A DNA stretch of 64,000 nt from Monomorium pharaonis (taxonomy: Eukaryota; Arthropoda; Insecta; Hymenoptera; Formicidae), in NCBI RefSeq assembly GCF_013373865.1, contig NC_050471.1, positions 17,603,047 through 17,667,046 of the forward strand. Reading direction: 5' to 3'. Below are positions 54,901 to 63,337 of this stretch, piece after piece. The notes under the pieces were generated by a model, which was given only the letters and a program-made list of their open reading frames with translations, did no database searches and was not told the DNA's origin. How positions within the stretch are numbered: the stretch's first letter is position 1; the number at the start of each line of letters is the position of its first letter. Made by a program: the position numbers and the translations under genes.

Positions 54901-57900
54901 GAGGAACTTCCGCGACGACATGTTCTCACGCCGCAAGAAGAGCGGTGTGAGGATCATTTTCGCTCGACTCACCATCGCAACCCTGACGGACGATATGTCG
55001 TGCGTTTTCCTTTCAACAAGGATCCGCCTATTGACATCGGGTCGTCTCGACTTCGCGCCGCGAGTCTGTTGAACATATTAACCCGTCGCTTTAAGCGGGA
55101 TCCGTCGTTAGCAGCGGAGTATCGTGACTTTCTCGCGGAGTACGAACGACTCAGTCACATGCGAATCGCGCCGCCTCAAAATCCGAATACACAGTGCATA
55201 TATCTTCTGCACTACGGCGTGATCCGGACAACCAACGCGACCACCCCTCTGAGCGTTGTGTTCAATGCTTCAAACATAACGTCTAATCTTTAAACGATCA
55301 TTTATTCGCTGGGCCTAAACTGCAAACGGAGATCATATCGGCCTTATTGCAATGGTGACGATATAGATACATCTATTCATGCGATATTGCGAAAATGTAT
55401 TGTATACAGATTCGCGTCGATCATAGCGATGTCAATTATCAGCGAGTTCTTTAGGCCGATTCTACTAATGTCGCGCCGAACGACTATCAATTGCTAATGG
55501 TCACGTACGGAATGTCATACACTCTTTTCCTGGCGCTCCGTGTTTTGAAGCAGCTCGTCGACCACAAGGGCTCCCGGTTTTTTCTCACGATCTCCATTTT
55601 GCGCGAGAATATTCATGTTGATGGCGTTCTGTTTAGCGCGATTTCATTTGGACAAGGCGACTTTCATTTGGCAAGTACGGGATCAACTAATTACGCTATT
55701 GAGATGCGGCGGATTCGATCTGAGAAAATGGGCGATTAATTCGCCCGCTTTTCTCGTGGACATCGACCTCGCCGATCTCAGCTCGCCCGGCAAAAGGCCA
55801 TTCACTCTCGACGATCAAATAAAAATCCTCGGCATTAATTGAAGCCCGACAACAGATATATTTGAATTCAACGTCGCGCTGGCGGACCACGCTCGGTCAA
55901 GCAAGCGCGCTATCTTGTCCGCCATAGTCAAATTATATAACCCGTTAGGCCGGGTTACTCCGATTACAACTGTAAAAATTTTTATGCAGCAATTATGGCG
56001 ATTGAAATTAGGCTGGGATGATACCCTTCTCGAGATCCTTCTGTCTCGATTGAGATTTATTCTCGCTTTGAACATCTGAAAAATGAGGGTTTCGCGTTGG
56101 TGTGGACTCGGAGCGGACGTCCGGCTCACTGAATTCCATGGTTTCGCCGACGCGCCGAACCACGCGTACGCTGCCGTTTATATAAAATTGTATTGTCGGA
56201 GCAAGTTACGGTCACCCTACAAGTCGGCAAATCTAAAATTGCGCCAGTGAAACCGTTAAGCGTCCCTCGGCTGGAATTATCCGCCGCTTTATTGCTCGCT
56301 CGATTTTCCGAGTTCGTACGCGGATCCCCGGGCTATCGCGACCTCCCGTGCATGGTTGGACGGATTCCACGATCGTGCTCGCGTGGGTGACTCAGCACCC
56401 ATTGCGATGGAAGACGTTTGTGGTCAATCGCGTTAGTGCAATTCAATCTTGCCTTCCGAACGGTGAATGGCGATACGTATCAACTGGGGGAGGACAACCC
56501 CGCCGATTGTGCGTCGCGCGGTGTATTCGGTGACGAAGTTGTCAATCACGCCCTGTAGTGGCACGGCCCTCCTTGGCTGCGCTTAAATGCTCATGAATGG
56601 CCTTGCTCCGACACGCGTACTCTCTCGCAAGCCCCTTTGAAGGAGAAGGTAACATCACTGCAATGCTCCGGTCGACGAATGGGATTTTGCGACAAGATAC
56701 TCCTCCGCTGGCCCAAGCTTATTCGCGTATATTCGTTACCGCGTATATTCGGAAATTTGTAGATTCATGCCGTCTCAATCGATCAGACCGTACTGGTCGG
56801 TCGTCGTCGCCGTCTGCTTGCCCCACCAGGGGTCGCTCTTTTAGCGTCAGACTGCAACGATGCTAAAATCTTCTGAATAAAGAAAATTCAAATGGCATTG
56901 TTCCCCGTGAAAATCCATGCCTTGGCGAACGATTATCCCCTCTCATCACGAAATTTGCTTCTTTTTCTTTGTCCGTTCCTGGATAAAACCGGAATTTTAC
57001 CCGCGTTGGTGGGCGACTGAACAACCCCCCCACCCTCTCTTTTCCGGCTCGGCATCAAATCCTCCTGACGGCCCATCCATTCATTGGTGTCGTTTATTGT
57101 GAATCAAGCTCATTTGCGGACATTGCATCCGGATCTCAACTCACGCTAAATCTTTTAATCGGTGATTCGTAGCTGTGCCGTGTGTACCCGCGAATGCGCC
57201 TCGATTCCGACCCACCTGATAGGGGATCTCTCCGAACTTCGTGTATCGGCGCCGGTTCGTAGTTTTATGCACTGCGGTGTAGATTATGCGGGCCCCGTGC
57301 AGATCCGCGCCTCTGTGGGTCGAGGCATTACCTCGCGTAAAGCCTACATTGCGCTTTTCATTTGTTTAGCGACCAAAGCAATACACTTGGAGTTAGTCGG
57401 AGATTATTCATCCTCTGCCTATTCTCGGTTTCCAACGGGACCATATTCGTCGGCTCCGATCGAGAGCTAGCTGCGGCATACAGAGCGACGCTGCGCGATC
57501 CTAATTTTTTAAATTCTATTGCCTTGGACAGTGTTACATGGAACTTTATTTTCCCATTTGCTCCCCACTTTGGTGGCCTGTGGGAAGCGGGCGTCTGAAG
57601 CATCAAAACTCATCTGCGGTGAGTTTGAGGGGTTTTAGGTAGTCATACGCTTCGAGGAATTTTCAATCATGTTATGCAGGATCGAAGCCTGCTTAAATTC
57701 ACGCACGATAGCGCCTCTCTCGGACACGCTTGATGATTACGAATGTCTCACGCCGGGTCACTTCTTGGTCGGGTCTGCACTTGTTGTTAACCCGGAACCA
57801 TTGCTCCTTCAGCTCAACGAGAACTGCCTATCACGATGGCTCGTGCGCCATATTACTGAATGATTTTGGAAATTATGGCATAATGATTACGTCAATACTC

Positions 57901-60900
57901 TACAACAGCAAACATGTGGCGACAGGTCACATTACAGGTTAAAATAGGTTAAATCGTACTCCTTCGAAACGCTACACTGCTTCCATGCAAGTGGGAGCTC
58001 GGCCGCGTGAAACAGTGTCGTGCGGGTTTTGACGGTCTCATTCGAGTGGTCACTGTCTGGACGGCTACTTCCGAGTATCAGCGTTCGATTGTCAAATACG
58101 TTCTGCCGATCGCTAGCGAGGCGTCGAGCATTTAGGCGCTTTCTGGATTTTCTTTGCGCGTAGTTTGTAAGTTAGATTCAAGTGCTCCGCTGCGAATTCA
58201 TGTAATTCTCTTGTATCTACGTTTATCTTCGTCACATATGAATTATATTGCGTCATGGCAAGTGGAGTTCTCCTCAGCGTAGTTTTAAGGCCTCATGCAT
58301 ACATCTTGAGTTGTATCGAAATTACCATTCCGAGGCGAGCGGGAGGTTCGGGATTCGAGCGGTCGTGACTACTCCGGAATTTTTGAACTCTGTTTTGGGC
58401 GTATGATGCGAATGCTGGTGACAGCCACCGCGTGCGTCGTGATTCCTCAATCCATCGCACGGCGCCGACATGCGCTCCGCATTCCGCCTCGCGGTAAATC
58501 TGCCGAAAATCATGCGAAAACAGACTCGTGTTTGCCCCCCGGTTGCTCGGATTCGTTGCACTAGCGTTGGTCGCAAGTCAGTCTTTGGAAATCCGGCGTC
58601 GACGGTGCCTCGTACCGCGGGTACTCGCCGCCGTCCGTTGACCCCGGCGTCGAAGATTCACCTTTTTTTTTCTCGACAATTTTCGTGAGTTGTGGCTACG
58701 CTGGCTTTGCAACTCCGTCGTCGACAAGTTCCGGTCAATTTGGCGCGTTACTCGCAATTTTGCCGCGCGTAATCGTCGCGCTTCGAGGATCACGTCTCGC
58801 TCTAGCTTCGACACGCCGCCGCCTGAAGCTGTCTTTTCTCGCGGGAGGGGATCCGTTGCGAGTGTTAATGTGCCTGCAAATGTATCTACGCTCGTGAGCG
58901 GGTGACCGTATCTCGTTCGTGACTGTCCTCTGCCTCGCGCTCAAGATCTCCGACGGGCCGCGTACAAGATTTCCGATCTCGCGAGGGCCCCGATCACGAG
59001 GCTCTTCAAGATTTCCGAGGTGACTTCAGGCAGAAAATAACAACGACGTGCAGAAGATCTCCGCTACATTGTCGCGAGATATGTATTCTTCGCGTCGATT
59101 GTAATTTGTGAATAAATAGTGAGACTTTTGTGACAAGTGGGTCTAATCCCTTTTCCCGTTCCCGTTCTTCCGGGGATCACCCGCACCACTCTTCAACCGC
59201 TTTGCGCTCCATTCGGGGCAAACCCGGCAATCGGGGTGATCTCGAGATCGACACCCGAACAAATTTCAACTTAAAAAATTTTGTTTTAAGATCGACATGT
59301 TGTAGCCCGAACTATAACGTAGATGACAAAAGACGTTGCAAAAGAGGTCATCGTTCGCAACGCCTTTGGAATTCGCCGTGCTCACGAAAGTTCGCAAAAT
59401 TTGATGCGGAACAGCCCGAATGCAGTTCCGCATCGACCTAAATAAACACCTTACGTGGCATAAATAAACCGACGACGCTACCGCGTACCAATGTCGACAC
59501 GCCCAGCCTCGCGGAAGTTGCCCAACGCACTCGGTCACTGGCCCCTAAAAATCACGCTAAGTTAGCAAATCATCCAGCTATATAAGTCAATACGCGCAGT
59601 GATCGGGCGGAGAGTAACTTAACAACGTCCGAGCTACGTCAGTTTACTACACGTTTTATTGCGAGTGACACCTGAAACCGCTACGCGCAATAGCTGATTG
59701 TAAGCCTGACCACGAGTCAAGAATAAAGTTCACCTGACAAGCAAGTAAGAGTGTTTTTTCTCTCGTTGAAACCACGAGCTGAACCTTCACCCTACAGGTC
59801 CTAACCCCTAAGGCAAGATGAACCACCAAACTCCTACGAGAGGAACTCTCGGTCTGACCTATCGTCACAACACATGCTTAATTATTCTAAAAGTGACAAC
59901 TTGATCATACTACAAATTTACAACAATACTTGTTGAGGTTTTCTGGTTACAATCCGAGAATAATTCTCGATAGAAAATATTAACCTGATCATGATTGAAC
60001 ACTGATCATGATTAGTCACGCTACGTTTCTAATTAATTAAGACTGAAATTTCTCTCATGTACTTTTAAATTTATTTAATCTGTCGACTTGGGGACAAATC
60101 AAAACGCGTCCGGGCATAAAACTGTTAATTTATATAAATTATTTTAATTTGGCGATTACTTAAGAATTTGTAACACAATAAATAATAATAAATAATATAA
60201 TTAACCACACTTGCTTATAAATCTTATTTTTATTTAATATTTTTGTTTAAAAAATTGTATGTTTTGAAATTAATTATTTAGTGTGTTGCAATGTTAAACA
60301 TAAACTAAATAACTTAAAGCTAATTGCGTAAATTAAACTTTTTAAATTTGTAGTTTTCACTTTTTTAAATAAAATATTTAGAACATAATCCAAACGAAAA
60401 ATTTTGAAATTTTTTATTTATGTCACCTTTCTTGTCAATCTGAGATATAAATTTTCAGAATTTGTGAAATAATTAATTTTTTAAGTGTTAATTGTAGTTT
60501 TTTAATTAATAATGTTTGTGATGTATAGGTGATGACAAGCTTGTGCTTTACGAGAAAACCTTTCTAGCCAGAATGAAACCAACGGTACTCTGTGAAGCAG
60601 AGGGTGGAGTCAGATCCATTGCGTGGTCTGGTCGCTTTGTTGCGTGGGCTTCTGACACCGGTGTGAGAGTCTATGATCTCGATGCTAGATGTTCATTAGG
60701 ACTTATTAAGTGGTCCTGTACCACAGAGTAAGCACCAATAGAAAATACAACTTGTATTTTAAAGATATAAGATTTGATGATAAGAATACTGTAAATCATT
60801 CACCGTTCCATTCACAGTAAACGAATGATAAAATTAATTTTTGTTGAAACTACTTATTGCTTGTTCTAAAAGGAGTTGTAAATTACTTTTTTTTAATTTA

Positions 60901-61799
60901 CTTAGAGAGAACTTAAATTTTTCTACTTATATTTTATATACTTTTATGTACATTATTTTATGAAGGGCATCACCAGAACATTATCGATGTAATTTACAAT
61001 GGTCAGATGATAAAACGCTGTTAATCGGATGGGTGGATATTGTGCGAATTTGTCATATTAGAAAACGCACAATGCAAGAAATGGTCAATCGAGATTTGCC
61101 TGAATTTGTAGTGGATCCAGGTAATCAGAAAAATATAGATGAAAATCGTGTATACTGTCATACCTTTTTGTTTTCAAATTTATTCTTGAACAAAAATTAA
61201 AAAATAAAAAATCCAAATTAGGTCTTCTATCACTTTTTGTAATACTGTTTTGTAATTTGTTATTTTTTAATTTAGAAAACTGCATACAGATTACGTATAT
61301 ATGTACATTACAAATGAATAAAACATTGTTATTAAAATGCTGGTAAATGCGCTTGCGCGCGCGCGTGCGCGTGTGTGTGCTATAAAATATACATTTTTAT
61401 ATTTATATAGATAATATTAATTCTTACAAAAATTCACAAACAAATATTTTTTGTTACTAAGGGACACTTTTTCTCTTTTATCTCAAATGTTGAAATGTTG
61501 AAATGATTACAGATGTTTAGAATATAAGACTTATTCTAATAAATGCATTTTTTTTTAGTATCGACATTCCAAGTAGATTTTTATATATCCGGTATAGCAC
61601 CATTGAAGAATCAGTTAGTATTATTGGGGTGTTTAAAGGAACCAGATGAAGATGGAAAAAATCATCGTCCGACTCTACATGTGATTGAACCAAAATATCA
61701 AGATTTCTCAGTAATATGTGCAAATTCACTTACTTTACGCGGTTATAAGGAATATAGCTGCAATGATTACCATTTAGATTGCTTAAAGGAGGAAAACAG
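36306..61799 (+). CDS. VPS41: VPS41, HOPS complex subunit (6 exons, 3' end beyond window)
   Basis: Vacuolar protein sorting 41, a HOPS tethering-complex subunit for late endosome/AP-3 vesicle fusion with lysosomes. Exons are 36306-36326, 37467-37601, 52847-53126, 60529-60727, 60966-61120 and 61559-61799. They encode about 343 residues of a protein usually near 850, covering an acidic Ser/Glu/Asp-rich N-terminus and most of the WD40-like beta-propeller. Conserved blocks include LQNDAASC, LGSHWGMIHLLDHQGN, SCSDDGKVFIYGLYS, LLIGWVDIVRIC and FYISGIAPLKNQLVLL. Phases match at every junction (0,0,1,2,1). The TPR-like/clathrin-repeat and RING regions must lie to the right. No further exon was found in 61800-64000, where repeats dominate. 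The exon 3 donor (GTTTTA) is weak. No stops or frameshifts were seen. Confidence 0.95.
36494..36606. mobile_element. hairpin MITE copy 2
   Basis: Same layout as 26931-27047: CTTGTTCTTTTTCGCTG facing CAGTGAAAAAGAACAG, with TTATTGCACCAGTGCA and an AT-rich loop. In VPS41 intron 1. Confidence 0.85.
36813..37188. mobile_element. MITE 'I' copy 2 with 73-bp arms, in VPS41 intron 1
   Basis: GTAAATTAGAATTAAAAACT through GGGTGCATTCCGATATTCAC and CAGTACTGACA pairs with 37115-37188. The middle is GC-richer and unpaired. A 78-codon ORF spans the right arm and is not a gene. Confidence 0.82.
37467..37601 (+). CDS. VPS41: VPS41, exon 2
   Basis: 45 codons, from the acidic stretch through RLKYVRIRNDLEHILQNDAA to AIHPK. 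The acceptor is AACAG and the donor GTGAGA. It is phase 0 at both ends. The following intron is 15,245 bp and carries a LINE, a mariner and two large palindromic elements. Confidence 0.95.
37602..39013. other. VPS41 intron 2, first part, nothing firmly recognised
   Basis: AT-rich. Recurrent CAAATTTGG or TTTGGAAC strings near 37750, 37955 and 38590 hint at an old repeat, but I could not define ends. Confidence 0.4.
39014..40069. mobile_element. 1.06-kb near-complete palindrome with GGCGCCAAGTGTG termini
   Basis: ATCCAAACAAAATTACC at 39015 pairs with its reverse complement ending at 40068. Next comes AAAGGCGTCAAGTGTG against CACTTGGCGCC, and 39180-39360 pairs with 39720-39910. Centre near 39541. 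It is a simpler member of the family in 16242-20150. A 75-codon frame is repeated on both strands as a result of the symmetry and is not a gene. Confidence 0.85.
40797..41171 (-). pseudogene. LINE ORF2 C-terminal tail, frame-shifted
   Basis: Continuing on the minus strand in the next frame gives RFIFNLRRDKHITPFRRRLG, MENRRLYFLGCQIYRILYMT and then SSIYFWHSLPNHITSAPSLA and TFKDLLRSFL before a stop near 40797. This is the usual C-terminal region of such LINE polyproteins. Below it, 40167-40796 is an untranslated 3' region. Confidence 0.8.
41172..42257 (-). pseudogene. LINE reverse transcriptase portion of ORF2 (361-codon open segment)
   Basis: The RT palm and fingers are readable: YRSGYSTQSALLRV, FDFSKAFDTVPHLRLL (first catalytic Asp), GVPQGSVLDPLLFSLFINDI (the consensus GPLLF has become DPLLF), and HMLFADDLQIYL (FADD box with both Asps). 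The thumb region LGITLMSDLSWKRHV follows. The open segment stops at LQRLVNCC; a small indel there shifts the remaining domain (RFIFNLRRDKHITPFRRRLG) to another frame down to about 40800. Only one stop and few indels break it, so it is relatively young. Confidence 0.93.
42264..43454 (-). pseudogene. LINE endonuclease and linker portion of ORF2 (396-codon open segment)
   Basis: The open segment begins GGGVACYVHNSLRA. It carries SVYRRPKRHLLNKF, GRDLNCDLL (the position of the usual GDFN motif, with an extra-looking residue), SWLDVFIVDD and AGHDLLELSLSF (the SDH-type motif, here GHD). A linker with PPARWLSTELKGRLRDRN and the YPLYILRIA-type lead-in to RT follow. The endonuclease start (RIAQFNANSLRGHMDFVRLH) continues upstream to about 43640 in shifted frames. 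A single in-frame TAG after LYILRIA separates it from the RT segment. Nicking of target DNA would be its role if intact. Confidence 0.9.
43690..43845 (+). repeat. (GA)n/(GGGA)n microsatellite
   Basis: GA dinucleotides pass into about 25 GGGA/GGAG units. It directly follows the 5' end of the LINE. The Gly-Arg-Glu and Ser-Leu-Pro ORFs over it are artefacts. Confidence 0.95.
44569..44982. mobile_element. CCCAAATAGCA-ended AT-rich element, 414 bp
   Basis: CCCAAATAGCAAAAATATTT on the left pairs with AATATTTTGTGCTATCTGGG on the right. The interior is mostly AAATATTTATAA-like units. It belongs by its ends to the same terminus family as 12430-15517 and 32257-33204. Confidence 0.65.
44983..46428. other. 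VPS41 intron 2 between AT element and mariner, nothing recognised
   Basis: AT-rich, with short frames only. No convincing gene or element. The same applies to 43846-44568, apart from T-rich and TTATCTACAT runs near 44060-44120. Confidence 0.5.
46429..47715 (+). mobile_element. mariner element with intact ends, TA target duplication, 1287 bp
   Basis: The terminal inverted repeats begin TTAAGTGTACAACTTTGC (left) and TTAGGTGTACAACTTTGC (right, reverse complement). They continue into matching TTCCGC and are flanked by TA at 46427-46428 and 47716-47717. The length of 1287 bp is the classic mariner size. It sits inside VPS41 intron 2, in an AT-rich repeat background. Confidence 0.95.
46605..47635 (+). 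pseudogene. mariner transposase, inactivated
   Basis: A mariner-family DD34D transposase that would cut and paste the element at TA. The N-terminal helix-turn-helix region (ERTCREWFQRFKNGNFDVED) is readable from the ATG at 46605. Frames further on give ISKRLKVMGMI, NWVPYELKPRDVERRLFACE, a first catalytic Asp in TRDEKWIHYD, a second in ILQHDNARVHVAKP, and SPDIAPSDYHLF before the third. It is broken by in-frame stops (after GSLGVT near 46902, after GMIQ, after FACE, after SYCD) and by frameshifts around 47040-47110 and 47470-47490. The usual G before the first Asp is R. The frame ends at TAA 47633-47635. Confidence 0.93.
47730..48720. repeat. AATATTTT/AACATTTAATA short-unit array
   Basis: Degenerate repeats of AATATTTTTAAAATATT and TTATGTCATAACATTTAATA flank the TTAA element at 47956-48492 and lie directly downstream of the mariner. 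Resembles the interior of the 44569-44982 element. Confidence 0.5.
47956..48492. mobile_element. TTAA-flanked MITE, 537 bp
   Basis: TTAA at 47952-47955 and 48493-48496. Termini are GGGGATGCTAAA and TTTAGCATCCCC. It is inserted in an AT-rich array of AATATTTTTAAAATGTTT-like units (about 47730-48720) in VPS41 intron 2. Confidence 0.8.
48757..48961 (+). repeat. compound microsatellite (CACG)n(CG)n(CA)n(CCCACA)n(CA)n
   Basis: Roughly 205 bp of stepwise-changing purine/pyrimidine alternation. Long His-Thr or Val-Cys ORFs across it are artefacts. Confidence 0.97.
48985..49112. repeat. CCAATATTG-type degenerate repeat, left part
   Basis: CAGCCAATACTG, TTTAATATTGG and AGTATTGGCCAAGATTT elements. 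It continues as 51641-52395 on the other side of the fold-back, so the fold-back appears to have inserted into this array. Confidence 0.5.
49113..51640. mobile_element. 2.5-kb fold-back element with central 115-bp repeat array
   Basis: AAAGGAAAATGTTAGAAATC at 49115 pairs with the sequence ending near 51638, and complementarity runs nearly the whole length. The centre (50165-50765) holds five copies of a unit containing a GTCCGGCGGAC-type palindrome and GACCCGCTGAATC: two in plus and three in minus orientation. Copies at about 50404-50515 and 50528-50637 look identical. In VPS41 intron 2. The short ORFs on both arms are shadows. Confidence 0.85.
51641..52395. repeat. CCAATATTG-type degenerate repeat, right part
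   Basis: Repeated CCAATATTG, GGCCAAGATTTTC, GAACCAATATTGG and CGCCAACAT motifs with AT-rich spacing; interrupted by a (GTGA)n run at about 51935-52095. No ORF. Confidence 0.5.
51935..52095 (+). repeat. (GTGA)n microsatellite
   Basis: GTGAGTGAGCGAGTGAGTGA type repeats, flanked by GT-rich sequence. Confidence 0.9.
52847..53126 (+). CDS. VPS41: VPS41, exon 3
   Basis: Encodes FLCLGSHWGMIHLLDHQGN, QISIDYNGDFIASCSDDGK and KSIAIDPNYKSSSGRRFITG, the first propeller blades. A second AG 14 nt downstream of the acceptor would break phase with exon 2, so the TTATCTAG acceptor at 52846 is preferred. The donor reads GTTTTA, a poor match to consensus, but the split Gly codon joins exon 4 correctly. Confidence 0.95.
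53303..53365. repeat. left member of a 60-bp inverted-repeat pair
   Basis: GTGGTTGATTAAATTATTAT through GTTACAAGTTCTTAAGTAAT and CGCC is the reverse complement (about 80% by eye) of 60151-60210. Confidence 0.75.
53496..53735 (+). repeat. minisatellite, fifteen 16-bp units
   Basis: Exactly fifteen consecutive 16-bp units without indels. Consensus GTCCGTGTGCAATCGG; variants change mostly at positions 4, 9-10, 14 and 16. It is in VPS41 intron 3. The minus-strand ORF over it (period 16 codons) reflects the repeat, not a gene. Confidence 0.95.
53780..54134 (+). repeat. minisatellite, about 22 units of 15 bp
   Basis: Units of the type GTGTGCAAGTGAATG repeat every 15 bp with more divergence than the neighbouring 16-bp array, plus one longer interruption near 54005-54030. 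Its core GTGTGCAA is shared with the 16-bp unit. It stops where the BEL relic starts. Confidence 0.88.
54727..55290 (+). pseudogene. BEL/Pao pol, N-terminal RT-lead segment (open about 188 codons)
   Basis: Contains LDEELCCFWEVEELPRRHVL, RYVVRFPFNKDPPIDIGSSR, RRFKRDPSLAAEYRDFLAEY, MRIAPPQNPNTQCIYL and VVFNASNITS, the conserved fingers region of Pao-type RT. The open frame ends where the family normally continues into the template-grip region. Confidence 0.88.
55320..55860 (+). pseudogene. BEL/Pao reverse transcriptase palm, catalytic box altered
   Basis: YIYSCDIAKMY (catalytic Asp of the first motif) near 55367, then LLMVTYGMSYTLFLALRVLK near 55490. HVDGVLFSA near 55615 stands in place of the YVDD box, so one catalytic Asp is replaced by Gly. 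LRCGGFDLRKWAINSPAF follows. At least two frame changes. Confidence 0.85.
56100..56540 (+). pseudogene. BEL/Pao RNase H region
   Basis: HGFADAPNHAYAAV near 56135 (RNase H first Asp), then VTLQVGKSKIAPVKPLSVPR, LELSAALLLARF near 56190-56300, and WTDSTIVLAWVTQHPLRWKT near 56350 in a third frame. RNase H would remove RNA from the hybrid. Broken by frameshifts. Confidence 0.83.
57100..57890 (+). pseudogene. BEL/Pao integrase region
   Basis: VIRSCAVCTREC (end of the zinc-binding domain) near 57165, HCGVDYAGPVQIRASVGRG (first catalytic Asp) near 57270, SYIALFICLATKAIHLEL-like block near 57340, VSNGTIFVGSDRELAAAY near 57425 where the second catalytic Asp position is lost, and FAPHFGGLWEAGV (Glu present) near 57560. 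LNSRTIAPLSD and YECLTPGHFLVGSAL follow near 57690-57780. Confidence 0.85.
58135..59470 (+). repeat. sequence downstream of the BEL/Pao pol, probably 3' untranslated/LTR material
   Basis: GC-richer than the surrounding intron and continuous with the BEL relic. It includes AATAAA near 59112 and pyrimidine-rich CCCGTTCCCG repeats near 59150. No LTR pair could be paired up by eye, and no reliable ORF was seen. Confidence 0.4.
59471..59810 (+). repeat. possible solo LTR-like sequence
   Basis: A TATA-like box (CTATATAAGTC near 59578), a GC-rich start region and AATAAA near 59722 are spaced as in insect LTR promoters. No second copy in the window, so this is only suggestive. Confidence 0.3.
60151..60210. 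repeat. right member of the 60-bp inverted-repeat pair
   Basis: GGCGATTACTTAAGAATTTG through TAACACAATAAATAATAATA to TTAACCACAC. Together with 53303-53365 it brackets the two minisatellites and the BEL relic. Confidence 0.75.
60529..60727 (+). CDS. VPS41: VPS41, exon 4
   Basis: Starts with GT completing the split Gly codon. It continues DDKLVLYEKTFLARMKPTVL, GVRSIAWSGRFVAWASDTGV and RVYDLDA, a propeller blade resembling the family's SVKWRGHLIAWAN region. The acceptor is GTATAG and the donor GTAAGC. Confidence 0.96.
60966..61120 (+). CDS. VPS41: VPS41, exon 5
   Basis: Encodes ASPEHYRCNLQWSDDKTLLI and GWVDIVRICHIRKRTMQEMV, matching the conserved LIIGWG/SVKVCSV block. The acceptor is ATGAAG and the donor GTAATC. 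It enters in phase 2 and exits in phase 1. Confidence 0.96.
61559..61799 (+). CDS. VPS41: VPS41, exon 6
   Basis: Encodes STFQVDFYISGIAPLKNQLV through SLTLRGYKEYSCNDYHLDCL, matching the end of the beta-propeller. The acceptor is a T-rich tract ending in TAG. The donor GTAGAT begins at 61800. It exits in phase 2, so the next exon must start with one base completing an Arg/Ser-type codon. No such exon was recognised before the right edge. Confidence 0.95.
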
Positions 61800-62462
61800 G
61801 TAGATAATAAAATAAATAATTGAAAGGAAAGTTTAATTTTGAAATCTGTTAAAAATTAATTTTTCTGCAAATTGTTATATTAAGGAGGTTCATGCACGAT
61901 TCTCTAGTCAATAAACACGAATTTTCTAAACTATTGTTTTATTTATGTACAAAATATATGATTGAATAATACATAAATATTTAATATTTTAAATTAAAAT
62001 ATTTTTTTAGATATTAATATGACTTGAGTTTTGTAAATGCCATTTAGATTTGATAACTTAACCCGAAGAAAAAAAGTAGATTACCTTAAGATTAATTTTA
62101 ATCAAATAAAGTGGCAGAATACAAATTAATAAGTCAAGGAAGATTTAAAATTGTCGAGTAAAAAAGCAACGTGTCGGGTATCTGCAGATCAGACACATTA
62201 AACACATACACATAGACCGCAAGATCTGCGATTTTACTTTACGATTTTTTAACTTAAATTAAATTAAATATTAATAATAAACTGTTGGTATTATATATAT
62301 TATTTGTAGTCGTTAAAAAGTTTGTGATTTATATTTTACGATTTAGTTTTTAGTTTATACACTCACAAGGGAACCTCGCGAACCCGAAAATTCTGATTTT
62401 AATGAAACTTGGCATAAATGTAGAGGGGGTGAATACATGAATTTAGAAATTAAAAGTTGGTG

Positions 62463-62862
62463 CTTATAAACGGTTTAAAGGGTTGAAACCACCCTTCAAA
62501 AATTTTGAGTTTTTGCCTTTTCTCGATATATCTCGTAAACTAAACAAAATATTAAAAAATGTTTCATACAAAAGTTTTACAGTATAAATACCTCTATTTA
62601 ACTATGTTATTTATTTTTAAAAACAAATTTTTTTTCAAAAACAAATTTTTTTTCTTTGAAATCATTAAATCAGAAAATTTTCTGTTTGGTCTTATAAACG
62701 GTTTGAAGGAGTGAAACTACCCTTCAAAGGTTGAGATATTTTTACCTTTTCTCGATATATCTCGTAAACTAAACAAAATATAAAAAAATGTTTTATACAA
62801 AAGTTTTACAGCATAAATACCTCCATTTAACTACGCTGTTTATTTTTCGAAAAAAAAATTTT
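62463..62862 (+). repeat. two direct copies of a 170-bp repeat
   Basis: Copies at 62463-62635 and about 62692-62862 share CTTATAAACGGTTT, CTCGATATATCTCGTAAACT and CAAAAGTTTTACAG, with 57 intervening bases. In VPS41 intron 6. Confidence 0.85.
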
Positions 62863-63337
62863 TTTTAAATTAAGATAAATTTTCAATAAAATTGACTTTT
62901 ATGTATATAGCATTTATAAAGTAATTATACTATCTTATACTACGTTCTATTTATATCATCTACGTGTATATTATATATGTTATATATTATCTACGTTATA
63001 ATACTATACATTTATATTATCTGCATCTTTGTATGGATTAGTTTTTATCTAACAGTTGCGCAATATTAGTAGTCACGTTGCTTTCACACAGTGTTCATTC
63101 TCTCTACGTCACATATTTTACATTCAAGTTTTATATTCGCCATGTCACGGTATGTATCATATATGAAATCACGTATTAATAAAAGTTTGGTATCTTTATT
63201 AATGGTGTTACGCGTTATTTTCACATTAGTGTCAAGTCTAACGTGTGTTTGATCAGCACATCAGTATCACATCTAACATGTGCTTGATTTTTCTTGTTAG
63301 ATTGTTTTTAATTAAGCGAAGCATAATGTTACACATA

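Larger units (their letters stand above)
54130..58134 (+). pseudogene. BEL/Pao LTR-retrotransposon gag-end and pol, heavily decayed
   Basis: A retroelement polyprotein relic on the plus strand, readable only by hopping frames. In order: a zinc-knuckle remnant (KRCFNYLSEKHAASTC) near 54170; aspartic protease motif ALIDQGSEMT near 54347; LIVGVDLYGDI and AQNSAFGWIISG near 54660-54770; the BEL-type lead-in DEELCCFWEVEELPRR near 54880; RT, RNase H and integrase downstream, ending at TAG 58132-58134. Dozens of frameshifts and stops are present. No 5' LTR is visible: the left end runs straight into the minisatellite at 53780-54134. It sits sense to VPS41 in intron 3. Confidence 0.9.

Noticed and set aside
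44821..60112. Possible further VPS41 exons between 53126 and 60529
   Set aside because: The split Gly codon at 53126 joins 60529 in frame and in agreement with the family, leaving no missing residues.
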